Part shown: piece after piece, positions 51,315-60,432 of the stretch
Layout: every line of letters begins with the position of its first letter
Position numbering within the stretch: position 1 is the stretch's first letter
From: UBA4486 sp041984885
Lineage (GTDB): Bacteria; Pseudomonadota; Gammaproteobacteria; Eutrophobiales; Eutrophobiaceae
Direction of reading: 5' to 3'
Assembly (NCBI GenBank): GCA_041984885.1
Contig: JBHIXH010000004.1
Coordinates: 32,556-96,555 of the forward strand
DNA: 64,000 nucleotides
Notes under the pieces: model-generated
The model's database searches: none
What the model was told of the DNA's origin: nothing
The model's input: only the letters and a program-made list of their open reading frames with translations
Position numbers and translations under genes: made by a program

Positions 51315-52100
51315 ATGACACAGGCACTTTGGGTAGCAAAAACCGGACTCGATGCACAGCAGACGCGACTCGGCGTCATTTCGAACAACCTGGCGAATGT
51401 GAATACGTACGGCTTTAAAAAAGATCGGGCCGTGTTTAACGATCTGCTTTATCAAACCGTGCGCCAGCCCGGGTCCTCCTCATCGCAGAGTACGGAACTG
51501 CCGTCCGGCCTGATGACCGGTACCGGCGTGCGCGTTGTGGCGACGGAAAAAATTCACTCGCAGGGCAGTTTGTTCCAGACGGAGCGTGCGCTTGATATCG
51601 CCATCTCCGGTAATGGTTTTTTTGAAATCCTGTTGCCTGACGGAAGCACCGGGTACACACGCGATGGTTCGTTTCAGCGTGACTCGCAAGGTCAGATGGT
51701 GACATCGAACGGGTTTCCGATTCAGCCGGCGATCACCATCCCGGCAGATACACAGACTGTGTCAATTGGTGCAGATGGTACGGTTAGTGCATTAATCAGT
51801 GGTAGTTCGACACCGACGCAAATCGGTTCGATACAGATTTCGGATTTTATCAATCCGACCGGGTTGCAACCAATCGGCGACAACCTGTTCAAGGAAACGG
51901 CATCCAGTGGTACGCCGCAATCCGGCACTCCTGGCCTGACCGGCCTGGGACAACTGGCACAGGGATCACTGGAAAGTTCGAATGTGAACGTGGTTGAAGA
52001 ACTGGTCAATATGATTGAGACGCAACGGGCCTATGAAATGAATGCAAAAGCAATCGAGACCTCGGATCAAATGCTGCAATTTGCCAGTAACACATTATAG
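51315..52100 (+). CDS. flgG: Flagellar distal rod protein FlgG
   Basis: 261 residues, near-universal length (260). LWVAKTGLDAQQTRLGVISNNLANVNTYGFKKDRAVFNDLLYQT, the FlgG-type insertion (RQPGSSSSQSTELPSGLMTGTGVRV), GNGFFEILLPDGSTGYTRDGSF, and SLESSNVNVVEELVNMIETQRAYEMNAKAIETSDQML. Forms the distal rod crossing the periplasm. Confidence 0.97.
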   Translation: MTQALWVAKTGLDAQQTRLGVISNNLANVNTYGFKKDRAVFNDLLYQTVRQPGSSSSQSTELPSGLMTGTGVRVVATEKIHSQGSLFQTERALDIAISGNGFFEILLPDGSTGYTRDGSFQRDSQGQMVTSNGFPIQPAITIPADTQTVSIGADGTVSALISGSSTPTQIGSIQISDFINPTGLQPIGDNLFKETASSGTPQSGTPGLTGLGQLAQGSLESSNVNVVEELVNMIETQRAYEMNAKAIETSDQMLQFASNTL

Positions 52101-52106
52101 GTACTT

Positions 52107-52832
52107 ATGATGAAACAGACGGATACGGCAACACCCACGAGAGTATTATTTGTCATCACTTTGCTGACGACGTTAACTGCGTGTCAGTCACAGTTGAAAC
52201 GCGATCCGGAATTCGCATCAGTACGGCCACCGTTACCGCCAGCGCAACCGGAGGCGAACGGGGCCATCTATCAAAACGGTTTTGACACGCGTTTGTTCGA
52301 GGACGTAAAAGCGCGTCGGGTCGGTGATATTTTAATCGTTCAGCTGGACGAAGCGACGAATGCAGATAAGTCGAATGAAACGACATTAAATAAAAATACT
52401 TCTACCTCGATTGATAATCCGACTATCTTCGGGACATCACCGGAATTCAATCTGCCGGGTTTTTTCCCGCTGGCAAATACCACGGATGTCAATCTTGAGA
52501 CCAGCCTGAGTTCAGATCATTCGTTTGGTGGAGATAGCTCCAGCTCGCAGGATAATTCACTAACGGGAACGATCACGGTGTCCGTCGTCGAGGTGCTTCC
52601 GAACGGCAACATGATCGTGCGTGGCGAGAAACGCATGACATTGAACCAGGGCAATGAATACATTCGCATCTCAGGTATTGTTCGCCCGACCGATGTGCAG
52701 GCCAACAATACGATTCTCTCCACACAGATTGCCGATGCCACGATCAGTTATACCGGAGAGGGCAGTGGCAATGACAGTAACGTCATCGGTTGGCTGGCAC
52801 GGTTTTTTGTCAGTGCTGTGCTGCCGTTCTAG
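52107..52832 (+). CDS. flgH: Flagellar L-ring lipoprotein FlgH
   Basis: 241 residues. Signal peptide with lipobox LTAC (about Cys26), then GAIYQNGFDTRLFEDVKARRVGDILIVQLDEATNADKSNETTLNK and GEKRMTLNQGNEYIRISGIVRPTDVQANNTILSTQIADATISYTGEG, the L-ring family core. It builds the outer-membrane ring. 6 bp after flgG. Confidence 0.95.
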   Translation: MMKQTDTATPTRVLFVITLLTTLTACQSQLKRDPEFASVRPPLPPAQPEANGAIYQNGFDTRLFEDVKARRVGDILIVQLDEATNADKSNETTLNKNTSTSIDNPTIFGTSPEFNLPGFFPLANTTDVNLETSLSSDHSFGGDSSSSQDNSLTGTITVSVVEVLPNGNMIVRGEKRMTLNQGNEYIRISGIVRPTDVQANNTILSTQIADATISYTGEGSGNDSNVIGWLARFFVSAVLPF

Positions 52833-52856
52833 AACATGTTCGGGGTATTGACGCTT

Positions 52857-53972
52857 ATGAAACGCTGGTTGAATTCAATAACAGTTACGCTGCTGGTTTG
52901 CCTGTTACCATTACCACAGCTTGCCCGGGCCGAACGTATCAAGGACCTGGCGCATGTGGCCGGGGTACGCGAAAACCAGTTGGTCGGTTACGGTATTGTC
53001 GTGGGTCTGGATGGTACCGGTGATCAGACAAGCCAGACACCGTTCACGATTCAGAGTCTGGAGAACATGTTCAAGCAACTCGGTCTGACTTTACCGCCGG
53101 GGACGAATCCGCAGTTGAAAAATGTCGCCGCGGTTATGGTGCATGCCAATCTGCCGCCTTTTTCCAAGCCCGGGCAGACAATCGATATCACGGTCTCATC
53201 CATCGGTAATGCGAAAAGTTTACGCGGTGGCAGTCTGTTAATGACACCGTTAAAAGGTATTGACGGTAATGTCTATGCAATCGCCCAGGGTAATCTGATT
53301 GTTGGTGGCTTTGGTGTGGCATCCAGTGACGGTTCCTCGATCTCGGTCAACATCCCCAGTGCCGGCCGTATTCCAAACGGTGCGACGGTGGAACGCACTG
53401 TGCCGACGGCGTTCGCCCGAACCGACTCGATTATTCTGAACCTGCATAAACCGGATTTCACCACGGCCAATCGCATGGTCGAGGCGATCAATGAATGGAT
53501 TGGCATGGGCACGGCCGTTGCGGTAGACGCAACATCCATCAAGGTTCGCGCGCCGCAGGATACATCACAACGGGTTTCATTTACTTCACTGGTTGAAAAT
53601 ATCACGGTTGAGCCGGATGCCGGACCGGCCCGGGTGATTGTGAACTCACGTACCGGCACCGTCGTGATTGGACAGCATGTACAGGTAACCCAGGCGGCGG
53701 TGTCACACGGCAGTTTGATCGTGACGATTACTGATAACCCGACCATCAGCCAACCCGGCCCGTTATCCGGTGGTGCCACGCTGGTCGTACCGAACCAGGA
53801 AATCGATGTGGTGCAGGAAGACAGTCGCATGTTTTTATTCGATGCGGGTGTGTCACTTGATGATCTCGTCCGCGCGGTGAACCAGGTCGGTGCCGCACCC
53901 GGAGATCTGGTTGCGATACTGGAAGCGTTGAAGCAGGCCGGCGCGTTAAAAGCTGAATTAATCGTGATCTAG
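52857..53972 (+). CDS. flgI: Flagellar P-ring protein FlgI
   Basis: 371 residues from the ATG at 52857, chosen because the signal peptide (MKRWLNSITVTLLVCLLPLPQLARA) begins there; an in-frame ATG at 52836 adds seven residues. Hallmarks: RIKDLAHVAGVRENQLVGYGIVVGLDGTGDQ, NVAAVMVHANLPPF, TPLKGIDGNVYAIAQGNL and FDAGVSLDDLVRAVNQVGAAPGDLVAILEALKQAGAL. Forms the periplasmic peptidoglycan-level ring with FlgA as helper. Confidence 0.96.
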   Translation: MKRWLNSITVTLLVCLLPLPQLARAERIKDLAHVAGVRENQLVGYGIVVGLDGTGDQTSQTPFTIQSLENMFKQLGLTLPPGTNPQLKNVAAVMVHANLPPFSKPGQTIDITVSSIGNAKSLRGGSLLMTPLKGIDGNVYAIAQGNLIVGGFGVASSDGSSISVNIPSAGRIPNGATVERTVPTAFARTDSIILNLHKPDFTTANRMVEAINEWIGMGTAVAVDATSIKVRAPQDTSQRVSFTSLVENITVEPDAGPARVIVNSRTGTVVIGQHVQVTQAAVSHGSLIVTITDNPTISQPGPLSGGATLVVPNQEIDVVQEDSRMFLFDAGVSLDDLVRAVNQVGAAPGDLVAILEALKQAGALKAELIVI

Positions 53973-53984
53973 GCCAGAAGTCGA

Positions 53985-54860
53985 ATGAATAATGATTTTT
54001 CCTCGGCGCGCGTATTTACCCACATGCAGGGCCTGTCACAGCTGAAACTGGCGGCGAAGAATAATGAAGAGGCTTCTTTGCAGGAAACGGCAAAACAGTT
54101 TGAATCACTGTTTATACAGATGATGTTGAAATCCATGCGCGATGCCAGCCTGCAAAGTGATTTATTCGGTTCTGATCAGATGCAGTTTCATATGGACATG
54201 TTTGACAAGCAATTGTCACTGGAACTGGGTGCGAGGAAGAGTCTCGGCATCGCGGAAATGCTGGTTCGTCAACTGGGTCGTGATCAGGATAAACCATCCA
54301 GTGCTTCACCATTCAGTGAAATGATTCAACCGCTTCGAAGTGAGCAACCTGCTACCTCGATACGCGAGAAAGCTGATCAATCCGACTCGTTTGCCGGCCC
54401 GCTTGAGTTTATTGAACGCCTGCGTCCGTTGGCAGAACAGACCGCGGAAAAACTCGGTGTGAATGCCGAGGCGTTAATTGCACAAGCGGCACTGGAGACC
54501 GGCTGGGGACAAAAAATCATTCATGATACTAACGGTAACAGCAGTCATAACCTGTTTGGTATCAAGGCACACAGTGACTGGCAGGGCCATCGTGTCAGTG
54601 TCAACACGCTCGAGTTTGAAGATGGCACGATGGAAAAAACGCGGGCAGAGTTTCGTGCCTATGATTCCTACGCCGAGAGTTTTGATGATTATGCCCGCTT
54701 CCTGCAATCGAATCCGCGCTATCAATCTGCACTCGATGAAACCGAAAATTCCGAAGCCTATATTTCGGCATTACAAACTGCAGGTTATGCAACTGATCCG
54801 CAATATGCAGAAAAAATCATAGACATCATGCGTCGTTACGAGATACAGGGCGGAGGCTGA
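53985..54860 (+). CDS. flgJ: Flagellar rod assembly protein / muramidase FlgJ
   Basis: 291 residues, two domains. N-terminal rod-cap region (ETAKQFESLFIQMMLKSMRDA...SLELGARKSLGIAEMLVRQL, about 30-100) and a C-terminal glucosaminidase domain (about 145-285) with the catalytic Glu in AQAALETGWGQKII, then NLFGIKA and the FRAYDSYAESFDDYARFL block. It locally opens peptidoglycan for the rod. The dual-domain form is typical of beta- and gammaproteobacteria. Confidence 0.95.
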   Translation: MNNDFSSARVFTHMQGLSQLKLAAKNNEEASLQETAKQFESLFIQMMLKSMRDASLQSDLFGSDQMQFHMDMFDKQLSLELGARKSLGIAEMLVRQLGRDQDKPSSASPFSEMIQPLRSEQPATSIREKADQSDSFAGPLEFIERLRPLAEQTAEKLGVNAEALIAQAALETGWGQKIIHDTNGNSSHNLFGIKAHSDWQGHRVSVNTLEFEDGTMEKTRAEFRAYDSYAESFDDYARFLQSNPRYQSALDETENSEAYISALQTAGYATDPQYAEKIIDIMRRYEIQGGG

Positions 54861-54867
54861 TACTGAC

Positions 54868-56796
54868 ATGAGTATTCTAGGCACATCGGTAACCGGCCTG
54901 TTGGCATCACAACGGGCGCTGGCGACAACCAGCCATAACATCGCGAATATCAATACGGACGGTTACAGCAGGCAGCGTGTTGATTTCAGTGCGCGTCCAC
55001 CACAATTCACCGGCTTTGGTTATCTTGGCAAAGGTGTCGATGTCGGTTCGATTACACGGGTACACAGTGAATTCCTTACGGCACAGGTGCAAACCAGCAC
55101 CTCGGCCAATGCTGAAAACGAGGTCCTGTTTCAACTGGCTAACCGGATCGACAGCATCCTCGCTGACGAACAATCCGGTCTGAGTCCGGCGCTGCTGAAT
55201 TTTTTTAATGCTGTGCAGGACGTCGCCGATCAACCGGGATCCCTCGCCGCACGCCAGGCATTGATAACCGAGGCGGAGACGCTGTCGGCACGATTCGGGT
55301 TCGTTGATGATCAATTATCAGACCTGATAAACGAGGTACGGACATCACTCAAGCAGAATATCAACGAGATAAACAGCCTGGCCCGGGCGGTCGCCGATAT
55401 TAACGATCGTATTATCAGTTCGTCCGGTGACTCAAGCCTGTTACCGAATGACCTGCTTGACCAACGGGATGAACTGGTCAGGAGGATCTCCGAACTGGTA
55501 TCGGTACAAACGCTGGAACAGGATAACGGTGCTCTCAACGTGTTTATCGGTAATGGACAGACACTGGTGCTGGAGAAAACAACGAACACCGTCTCCAGTT
55601 CGGAAACGTATCTGGGGAATTTTGAAATCTATATTGCGAACAATTCGGCGACGGTGAACATCACCGAAAGCATGCGCGGCGGTAGCCTGGGTGGGCTGTT
55701 ACGGTTTCAGGAAGAACTGTTAATGCCAACACGGAATTCACTCGGTCGTGTCGGGATAGGTCTGGCCGATACATTCAATACACAACATCAGCTCGGTCTC
55801 AGCCTGGATGGGGATTTCAATACGGATTTTTTTAATGTTCCAACCGCCGATGTCCTGGCGTTAAATGGCGCAGGTGGTAATGTCGCCGCTGCATTTGTCG
55901 ATACAACGGCGTTATCCAACAGTGATTACAGCCTCGTGTATAACGGTGGTAACTCGTATACGCTGACGCGTTTATCCGACAGCCAAACGACTGCGATCAA
56001 TACCGGCGGTGCTTCACCGTACACCACACCTGCGATCGACGGGTTTGCGCTGACAATCACCGCCGGTGCAGCGGTCGGTGATGAATATATTATTCGTCCG
56101 ACCGTCAATGGCGCGCGTGATTTTACCGGCCAGATTACTGATCCTCGCAAGGTCGCTGCCGCCGGACCGTTACGGTCCGCACAGGCGGTTGACGCCAACG
56201 GACTGCCGACGAATACCGGTAATGGTGTCATCTCCCAGGTTGAGATCAATTCGACAACCGGCTTGCCGCTGGCGTCGTCTATTACCCTGACGTTTGACTC
56301 AACATTAAACCAGTTTACCGTGTCGGCTCCGCCCGGTGGTACGCTGGCCTATAACCCGGCGACCGAAGGCAGTGGCAAACAATTTACCCTTGCCGCTGCC
56401 GGTAATGCGACGTTCACCGTTTCCGGCACACCGTCGGATGGCGATCAGTTCGTGATCGAAAATAATGTCAATGCGGACGGAGACAACCGTAATGCACTGG
56501 CACTGGCCGGGTTACAGTCTCAAACCATATTACAGAACGGCACTGCCACGTTTCAGGATACGTATGGCCAGATGGTGGCCGATGTCGGTACCAAGGCCAG
56601 GCAGGCAGAGATCACCAGTCTGGCGACGTACAGTCTGCTCGATCAAGCCATCGCGGCACGTGAGAGTCTTTCCGGTGTCAACCTGGACGAGGAAGCCGCT
56701 GACATGTTGCGATTCCAGCAGGCCTATCAGGCTGCCGCGCAAATGATCTCAACAGCGGATCGCTTGTTTCAAACATTGCTGAATTCATTCAACTAG
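54868..56796 (+). CDS. flgK: Hook-associated protein 1 FlgK
   Basis: 642 residues. N-terminus ILGTSVTGLLASQRALATTSHNIANINTDGYSRQRVDF and C-terminus SGVNLDEEAADMLRFQQAYQAAAQMISTADRLFQTLLNSFN are canonical. LQDVADQPGSLAARQALITEAETLSARF is also conserved. The central part is an expanded, beta-rich variable region. It forms the first hook-filament junction layer and is chaperoned by FlgN. 7 bp after flgJ. Confidence 0.96.
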   Translation: MSILGTSVTGLLASQRALATTSHNIANINTDGYSRQRVDFSARPPQFTGFGYLGKGVDVGSITRVHSEFLTAQVQTSTSANAENEVLFQLANRIDSILADEQSGLSPALLNFFNAVQDVADQPGSLAARQALITEAETLSARFGFVDDQLSDLINEVRTSLKQNINEINSLARAVADINDRIISSSGDSSLLPNDLLDQRDELVRRISELVSVQTLEQDNGALNVFIGNGQTLVLEKTTNTVSSSETYLGNFEIYIANNSATVNITESMRGGSLGGLLRFQEELLMPTRNSLGRVGIGLADTFNTQHQLGLSLDGDFNTDFFNVPTADVLALNGAGGNVAAAFVDTTALSNSDYSLVYNGGNSYTLTRLSDSQTTAINTGGASPYTTPAIDGFALTITAGAAVGDEYIIRPTVNGARDFTGQITDPRKVAAAGPLRSAQAVDANGLPTNTGNGVISQVEINSTTGLPLASSITLTFDSTLNQFTVSAPPGGTLAYNPATEGSGKQFTLAAAGNATFTVSGTPSDGDQFVIENNVNADGDNRNALALAGLQSQTILQNGTATFQDTYGQMVADVGTKARQAEITSLATYSLLDQAIAARESLSGVNLDEEAADMLRFQQAYQAAAQMISTADRLFQTLLNSFN

Positions 56797-56798
56797 TC

Positions 56799-58091
56799 AT
56801 GGCACGCATTTCCACAAGCTATTTTAATCAACGCTCGGTCAACAACATTCTCGATCAACAGGCGTTGTTATCTAAAATTCAGGAACAGATCGCAACCGGC
56901 AAACGCATTATCCGGCCGTCTGATGACCCATCCGGTGCAACACGCATCTTGCGCCTGACGCAATCAATTGAGCAGAACCAGCAGTATCAACGTAACCTGG
57001 AGATCGCCGAGAACCGCCTGTCGCTGGAAGAATCCGTACTCGATTCCGTGCAAAACATGCTGATTCGAATTCGGGAACTGGCAATCCAGGCAAATAATTC
57101 AACCCTGACCCATACGGATCGGTCCGCGATTGCACAGGAAGTCAATCATCGTCTGGATGAGTTACTGGCACTGGCGAATACGAAAGATGCAAATAACGAA
57201 TACCTGTTCTCCGGTTATCAGGCGACTACCGAGCCGTTCTTGCTGAACCCGAACGGGACGTATGCGTACCAGGGTGATCAGGCACAACGTTTCCTGCAGG
57301 TATCGGCCGGTCGACAAATCGCCGATTCGGATTCCGGCAGTCATTTATTCATGGATATCGTCAATGGTAACGGCACATTCAGTGTCAGTGATAACCCGTT
57401 AAATACCGGCGATGGTGTTATCGATCCAGGGCAGGTTATAAATCCGGCTGCCTGGGTTGAGGATACGTACACGATTACGTTTGTGACCAACGCGAACGGT
57501 AACCTCGGTTACAACGTGGTCGGTGCAGTCTCCGGACAGGTTATTCCGCCGTTACCGCAAAACCCGGTCACGAATGCGCCTGACTTTGTTGATGAGGCGG
57601 TGATCGCGTTTAATGGTATCCAGACCCGAATCCAGAATCCACCGGCGGTCGGCGATACGTTTACGATCGCCCCGAGTGTTCGCGAAGATATGTTCGCGAC
57701 CGTCCGTGAGCTGGCCACGGCTATGGAGGGTGGCAACGTCGCAGCATCCGATACACATATTTTTAACGCGATCAGTCATTCGATCCTGGAGCTGGACAAT
57801 GCGTTTAATCACGTGATCGAAACCCGAACCAGCGTTGGAGGACGACTGAATTCACTGGATGACCAGCGTGATCTGAATGAAACCTTTTTACTGGAACTGG
57901 AAACAACGTTGTCAGCGACGCGCGACCTGGATTACACCAGTGCAGTGACCGAGTTGCAATTGCGCGCCACTTCACTGGAAGCCGCACAGGCATCGTTCAA
58001 TCGCATCCAGGGACTCTCGTTGTTATCTGGTAACACGCACTCAATCGCATCCGGTGAATATTTTCAAAACCTGTTACTGTTTTCACAATAA
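56799..58091 (+). CDS. flgL: Hook-associated protein 3 FlgL
   Basis: 430 residues. RISTSYFNQRSVNNILDQQALLSKIQEQIATGKRIIRPSDDPSGATRIL, then TKDANNEYLFSGYQATTEPF, and C-terminal helix DYTSAVTELQLRATSLEAAQASFNRIQGLSLL. Second hook-filament junction protein, flagellin-like. Last gene of the flgB-flgL run; 2 bp after flgK. Confidence 0.96.
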   Translation: MARISTSYFNQRSVNNILDQQALLSKIQEQIATGKRIIRPSDDPSGATRILRLTQSIEQNQQYQRNLEIAENRLSLEESVLDSVQNMLIRIRELAIQANNSTLTHTDRSAIAQEVNHRLDELLALANTKDANNEYLFSGYQATTEPFLLNPNGTYAYQGDQAQRFLQVSAGRQIADSDSGSHLFMDIVNGNGTFSVSDNPLNTGDGVIDPGQVINPAAWVEDTYTITFVTNANGNLGYNVVGAVSGQVIPPLPQNPVTNAPDFVDEAVIAFNGIQTRIQNPPAVGDTFTIAPSVREDMFATVRELATAMEGGNVAASDTHIFNAISHSILELDNAFNHVIETRTSVGGRLNSLDDQRDLNETFLLELETTLSATRDLDYTSAVTELQLRATSLEAAQASFNRIQGLSLLSGNTHSIASGEYFQNLLLFSQ

Positions 58092-58377
58092 AAGGGAATT
58101 TACACAATAAAGTTTCAAGTGGCCTGCCAGCAGGCCCGGGTTTGCCCAGCGGCATCCAGCCCGGATATTGTGGTCCGGCCCCGCTTTCCATTGGCACGCC
58201 GGCAGACCCGATACTTTCTCTGATTTTCCGCTAAAAAAAATTCAAGGTTTGATTCAGTTGACCGATATCCACACTGGAAGCGGTGAATACGGGATTCTGA
58301 TCCGGTATATCCGCTAGTGTTTAACCTGTGAGTCGGTAGCAGGAATTTACTTTCCTCGACTCAAAAGGAGAGAATCA
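58092..58377 (+). other. Intergenic region flgL-fliC
   Basis: No gene seen. It holds a short hairpin (GGCCTG 58121-58126 with CAGGCC 58131-58136, loop 4 nt) that may end the flg transcript weakly, the fliC sigma-28 promoter at 58242-58268, and a leader of roughly 100 nt ending in AAGGAGAG before the fliC ATG. Confidence 0.6.
58242..58268 (+). promoter_or_regulatory. Sigma-28 (FliA) promoter of fliC
   Basis: TCAAGGTT (58242-58249), exact 11-nt spacer, ACCGATAT (58261-58268), against TAAAGTTT-N11-GCCGATAA; TCAAG is the form preferred in pseudomonads. It gives a leader of about 100 nt before fliC. Confidence 0.8.
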
Positions 58378-59910
58378 ATGCCTCAAATTATCAATACAAA
58401 TATTTCCTCGTTGAACGCACAGAGAAATCTGAATCGTTCACAGGACTCCCTGGCGGTGTCCCTGCAAAGACTGTCTTCCGGTCTGCGTATCAACAGTGCC
58501 CGTGACGATGCTGCGGGACTCGCAATTTCAGAACGTTTCAGTACGCAGATTCGCGGCCTGAACCAGGCGATTCGTAACGCCAACGATGGTGTGTCACTGG
58601 CTCAAACGGCAGAAGGTGCCTTACAGGAAGCCAGCAACATTTTGCAACGTATTCGTGAACTGTCAATTCAGTCTGCCAACTCCACGAACTCGGCTTCTGA
58701 CCGTCAGGCGTTGAACTCGGAAGTGAATCAGCTGAAAACCGAGTTGAACCGCATTTCCAGCACAACCACATTCAATGGATTGAACATTCTGGATGGTACC
58801 TATCAAAACCAGGTATTCCAGGTGGGTGCGAACTCAGGTACTGCGAACACCATCGCAGTGTCGATCACCGATGCCAGTTCTTCTGGCCTGGGTAATCATT
58901 CGAACATTGCCAGCAACGCGACTGACAGCGAAGGTACCGGTGCGACTTCTGCCCCGTTAGCCGACGTGGCGACCGCCAGCAATACGACTAACCATACAGT
59001 AGAAGCCCAGACTCTGACCATTGGTGGTCAGGCAGGAACGGCGACCGTCTCTATTGCTGATGGTTCCAGTGCTGAAACGATTGCAACCGCAATTAATAAT
59101 GCTACGGGTACAACCGGTGTTTCTGTAACAGCGGAAACGACAGCAACGCTGAACACACTGTCTGCAAACGGTACGGTGACGTTCACAATCGTGACCGGTA
59201 CCGGCTCGGCGACAGTCAGTGCCGCCGTGACCACGACCGATTTGTCAAACCTGGTTGAAGAAGTAAACAATTTCACCGGTACGACAGGTGTCACTGCCAG
59301 TGAAACCGGTGGTGTGTTAACGCTGACCGAATCAAATGGTAAGGACATCGGTATAGAGAACTTCGCGCACTCCGGCGACGCTGGTGAAACCATCGTATTT
59401 ACCGGTAGCACAGAAGCAACCGGCGCAACCCTGACGGGCCCGACCGGTGGTACAGCTGCAGCGACGGATTCTGCGATTGCAGTGGGTGAATTAACATTCA
59501 GTTCATCCAAGGCTTTTTCGATTGAATCAAGCGTGGCAGTTGGCGCAGGTAGCATCCTGAACGTGGCAGCGGATACAAGCGTATCCTCAACACTGACGGC
59601 GGTGTCTTCAGTGGATATTTCAACTGCTTCAGGCGCAACGACCGCACTGGATGTCCTGGACCAGGCACTGGCAGCGATCTCCGGCATTCGTGCTGATCTC
59701 GGTGCGATACAAAACCGGTTCCTGAGTACGATTGCCTCTCTCAGTTCTGCTACTGAGAACGCTTCGGCAGCCCGTAGTCGTATTCGTGATGCTGACTTTG
59801 CCTCTGAAACAGCCGAGCTGACACGGTCGCAGATCCTGCAACAGGCGGGTATTTCCATCCTGACGCAGGCAAACGCGCAACCGCAGTTGGCTTTGGCCTT
59901 GTTACAGTAA
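58378..59910 (+). CDS. fliC: Flagellin
   Basis: 510 residues. Conserved N-terminal D0/D1 (MPQIINTNISSLNAQRNLNRSQDS, LSSGLRINSARDDAAGLAISERF, LQRIRELSIQSANSTNSASDRQALNSEV) and C-terminal D1/D0 (AISGIRADLGAIQNRF, ASAARSRIRDADFASETAELTRSQILQQAGISILTQANAQP). The centre (about 170-400) is rich in Thr, Ala, Gly and Val with very few Lys, and has two flagellin-IN-like units sharing NxxTGTTGV around residues 243 and 302. That part is surface-exposed in the filament and species-variable. It has a sigma-28 promoter and AAGGAGAG site. One flagellin gene only is seen. Confidence 0.97.
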   Translation: MPQIINTNISSLNAQRNLNRSQDSLAVSLQRLSSGLRINSARDDAAGLAISERFSTQIRGLNQAIRNANDGVSLAQTAEGALQEASNILQRIRELSIQSANSTNSASDRQALNSEVNQLKTELNRISSTTTFNGLNILDGTYQNQVFQVGANSGTANTIAVSITDASSSGLGNHSNIASNATDSEGTGATSAPLADVATASNTTNHTVEAQTLTIGGQAGTATVSIADGSSAETIATAINNATGTTGVSVTAETTATLNTLSANGTVTFTIVTGTGSATVSAAVTTTDLSNLVEEVNNFTGTTGVTASETGGVLTLTESNGKDIGIENFAHSGDAGETIVFTGSTEATGATLTGPTGGTAAATDSAIAVGELTFSSSKAFSIESSVAVGAGSILNVAADTSVSSTLTAVSSVDISTASGATTALDVLDQALAAISGIRADLGAIQNRFLSTIASLSSATENASAARSRIRDADFASETAELTRSQILQQAGISILTQANAQPQLALALLQ

Positions 59911-59932
59911 GTTGAAACCAACTTCTCTGTTG

Positions 59933-59959
59933 TCCGGCCGGGTATTGCACCCGGCCGGA
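59933..59959 (+). terminator. Strong hairpin after fliC
   Basis: 11-bp perfect stem TCCGGCCGGGT (59933-59943) with ACCCGGCCGGA (59949-59959), 5-nt loop, G+C-rich, 22 bp after the flagellin stop. No U-tract follows, so it may be a partial terminator or a 3'-stabilising structure that keeps fliC mRNA above flaG mRNA. Confidence 0.6.
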
Positions 59960-59994
59960 TGAAGGGTTAACGATATTTGTAGGAGGTTGTGACT

Positions 59995-60369
59995 ATGCCA
60001 ACCGATATTTCTACAGCCTTGAGAAGCACCGCGAGTCGTGCAAGTAATGAAAGCGGCCAATCCAACACGGCAATCTCCGTCGCAGAGCAGCGGCAATCCT
60101 TGCCGCCTGCAGCAAAACCGGCTGCCTCCGAGAAATCTGAAAGCACAGATAAAGAGGTAGGAAAAATCGTGGAAGAACTGAATATCAAGGTCCAGAATAT
60201 TCGTCGCGAACTGCAGTTTTCCTATAACGATTCGACCGGACACACCGTGATCTCCGTTATTGACAGCAATACAAAAGAGGTAATTCGCCAGATTCCTGAA
60301 GAGGAAGTCGTCGCGTTGGCGGAACATTTTGATGAACATACCGGTGTATTGGTACAAACCAAGGCGTAA
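59995..60369 (+). CDS. flaG: FlaG family protein
   Basis: 124 residues from the ATG at 59995, with AGGAGG at 59981-59986; the in-frame GTG at 59989 is too close to that site. Disordered Ser/Ala/Glu-rich N-terminus, then the FlaG domain: VEELNIKVQNIRRELQFSYNDSTGHTVISVIDSNTKEVIRQIPEEEVVALAE. FlaG affects filament length and sits between fliC and fliD as in Pseudomonas and Vibrio. Confidence 0.92.
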   Translation: MPTDISTALRSTASRASNESGQSNTAISVAEQRQSLPPAAKPAASEKSESTDKEVGKIVEELNIKVQNIRRELQFSYNDSTGHTVISVIDSNTKEVIRQIPEEEVVALAEHFDEHTGVLVQTKA

Positions 60370-60379
60370 CCGTAATAAC

Positions 60380-60395
60380 TGGTGCGATACGTGCA
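60380..60395 (+). promoter_or_regulatory. Candidate sigma-54 promoter of fliDST
   Basis: TGGTGCG-N4-GTGCA: GG and GC at correct spacing, 9 of 12 positions of the consensus. It lies 38 bp before the fliD ATG. fliD operons are FleQ/RpoN-dependent in Pseudomonas. Confidence 0.5.
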
Positions 60396-60432
60396 TATGG
60401 CACCCTAACTCAATCATTTTCGAGAGGCACTC

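Noticed and set aside
58184..58200. TGGCACG-like sequence (around 58192) upstream of fliC as a sigma-54 promoter
   Set aside because: The -12 half reads CAGAC rather than TTGCA, so the essential GC is missing; the sigma-28 promoter at 58242 explains fliC.
59028..59921. 297-codon open frame on the minus strand, antisense to fliC
   Set aside because: Lies wholly within the flagellin coding region; its Ala/Val/Ser-rich composition mirrors the repetitive Thr/Ala/Gly codons of the variable domain, and no ribosome-binding site or family match is seen.
60398..60413. TGGCACC at 60398 upstream of fliD as a second sigma-54 promoter
   Set aside because: The corresponding -12 region is CTCAA, lacking GC; the candidate at 60380 fits better.
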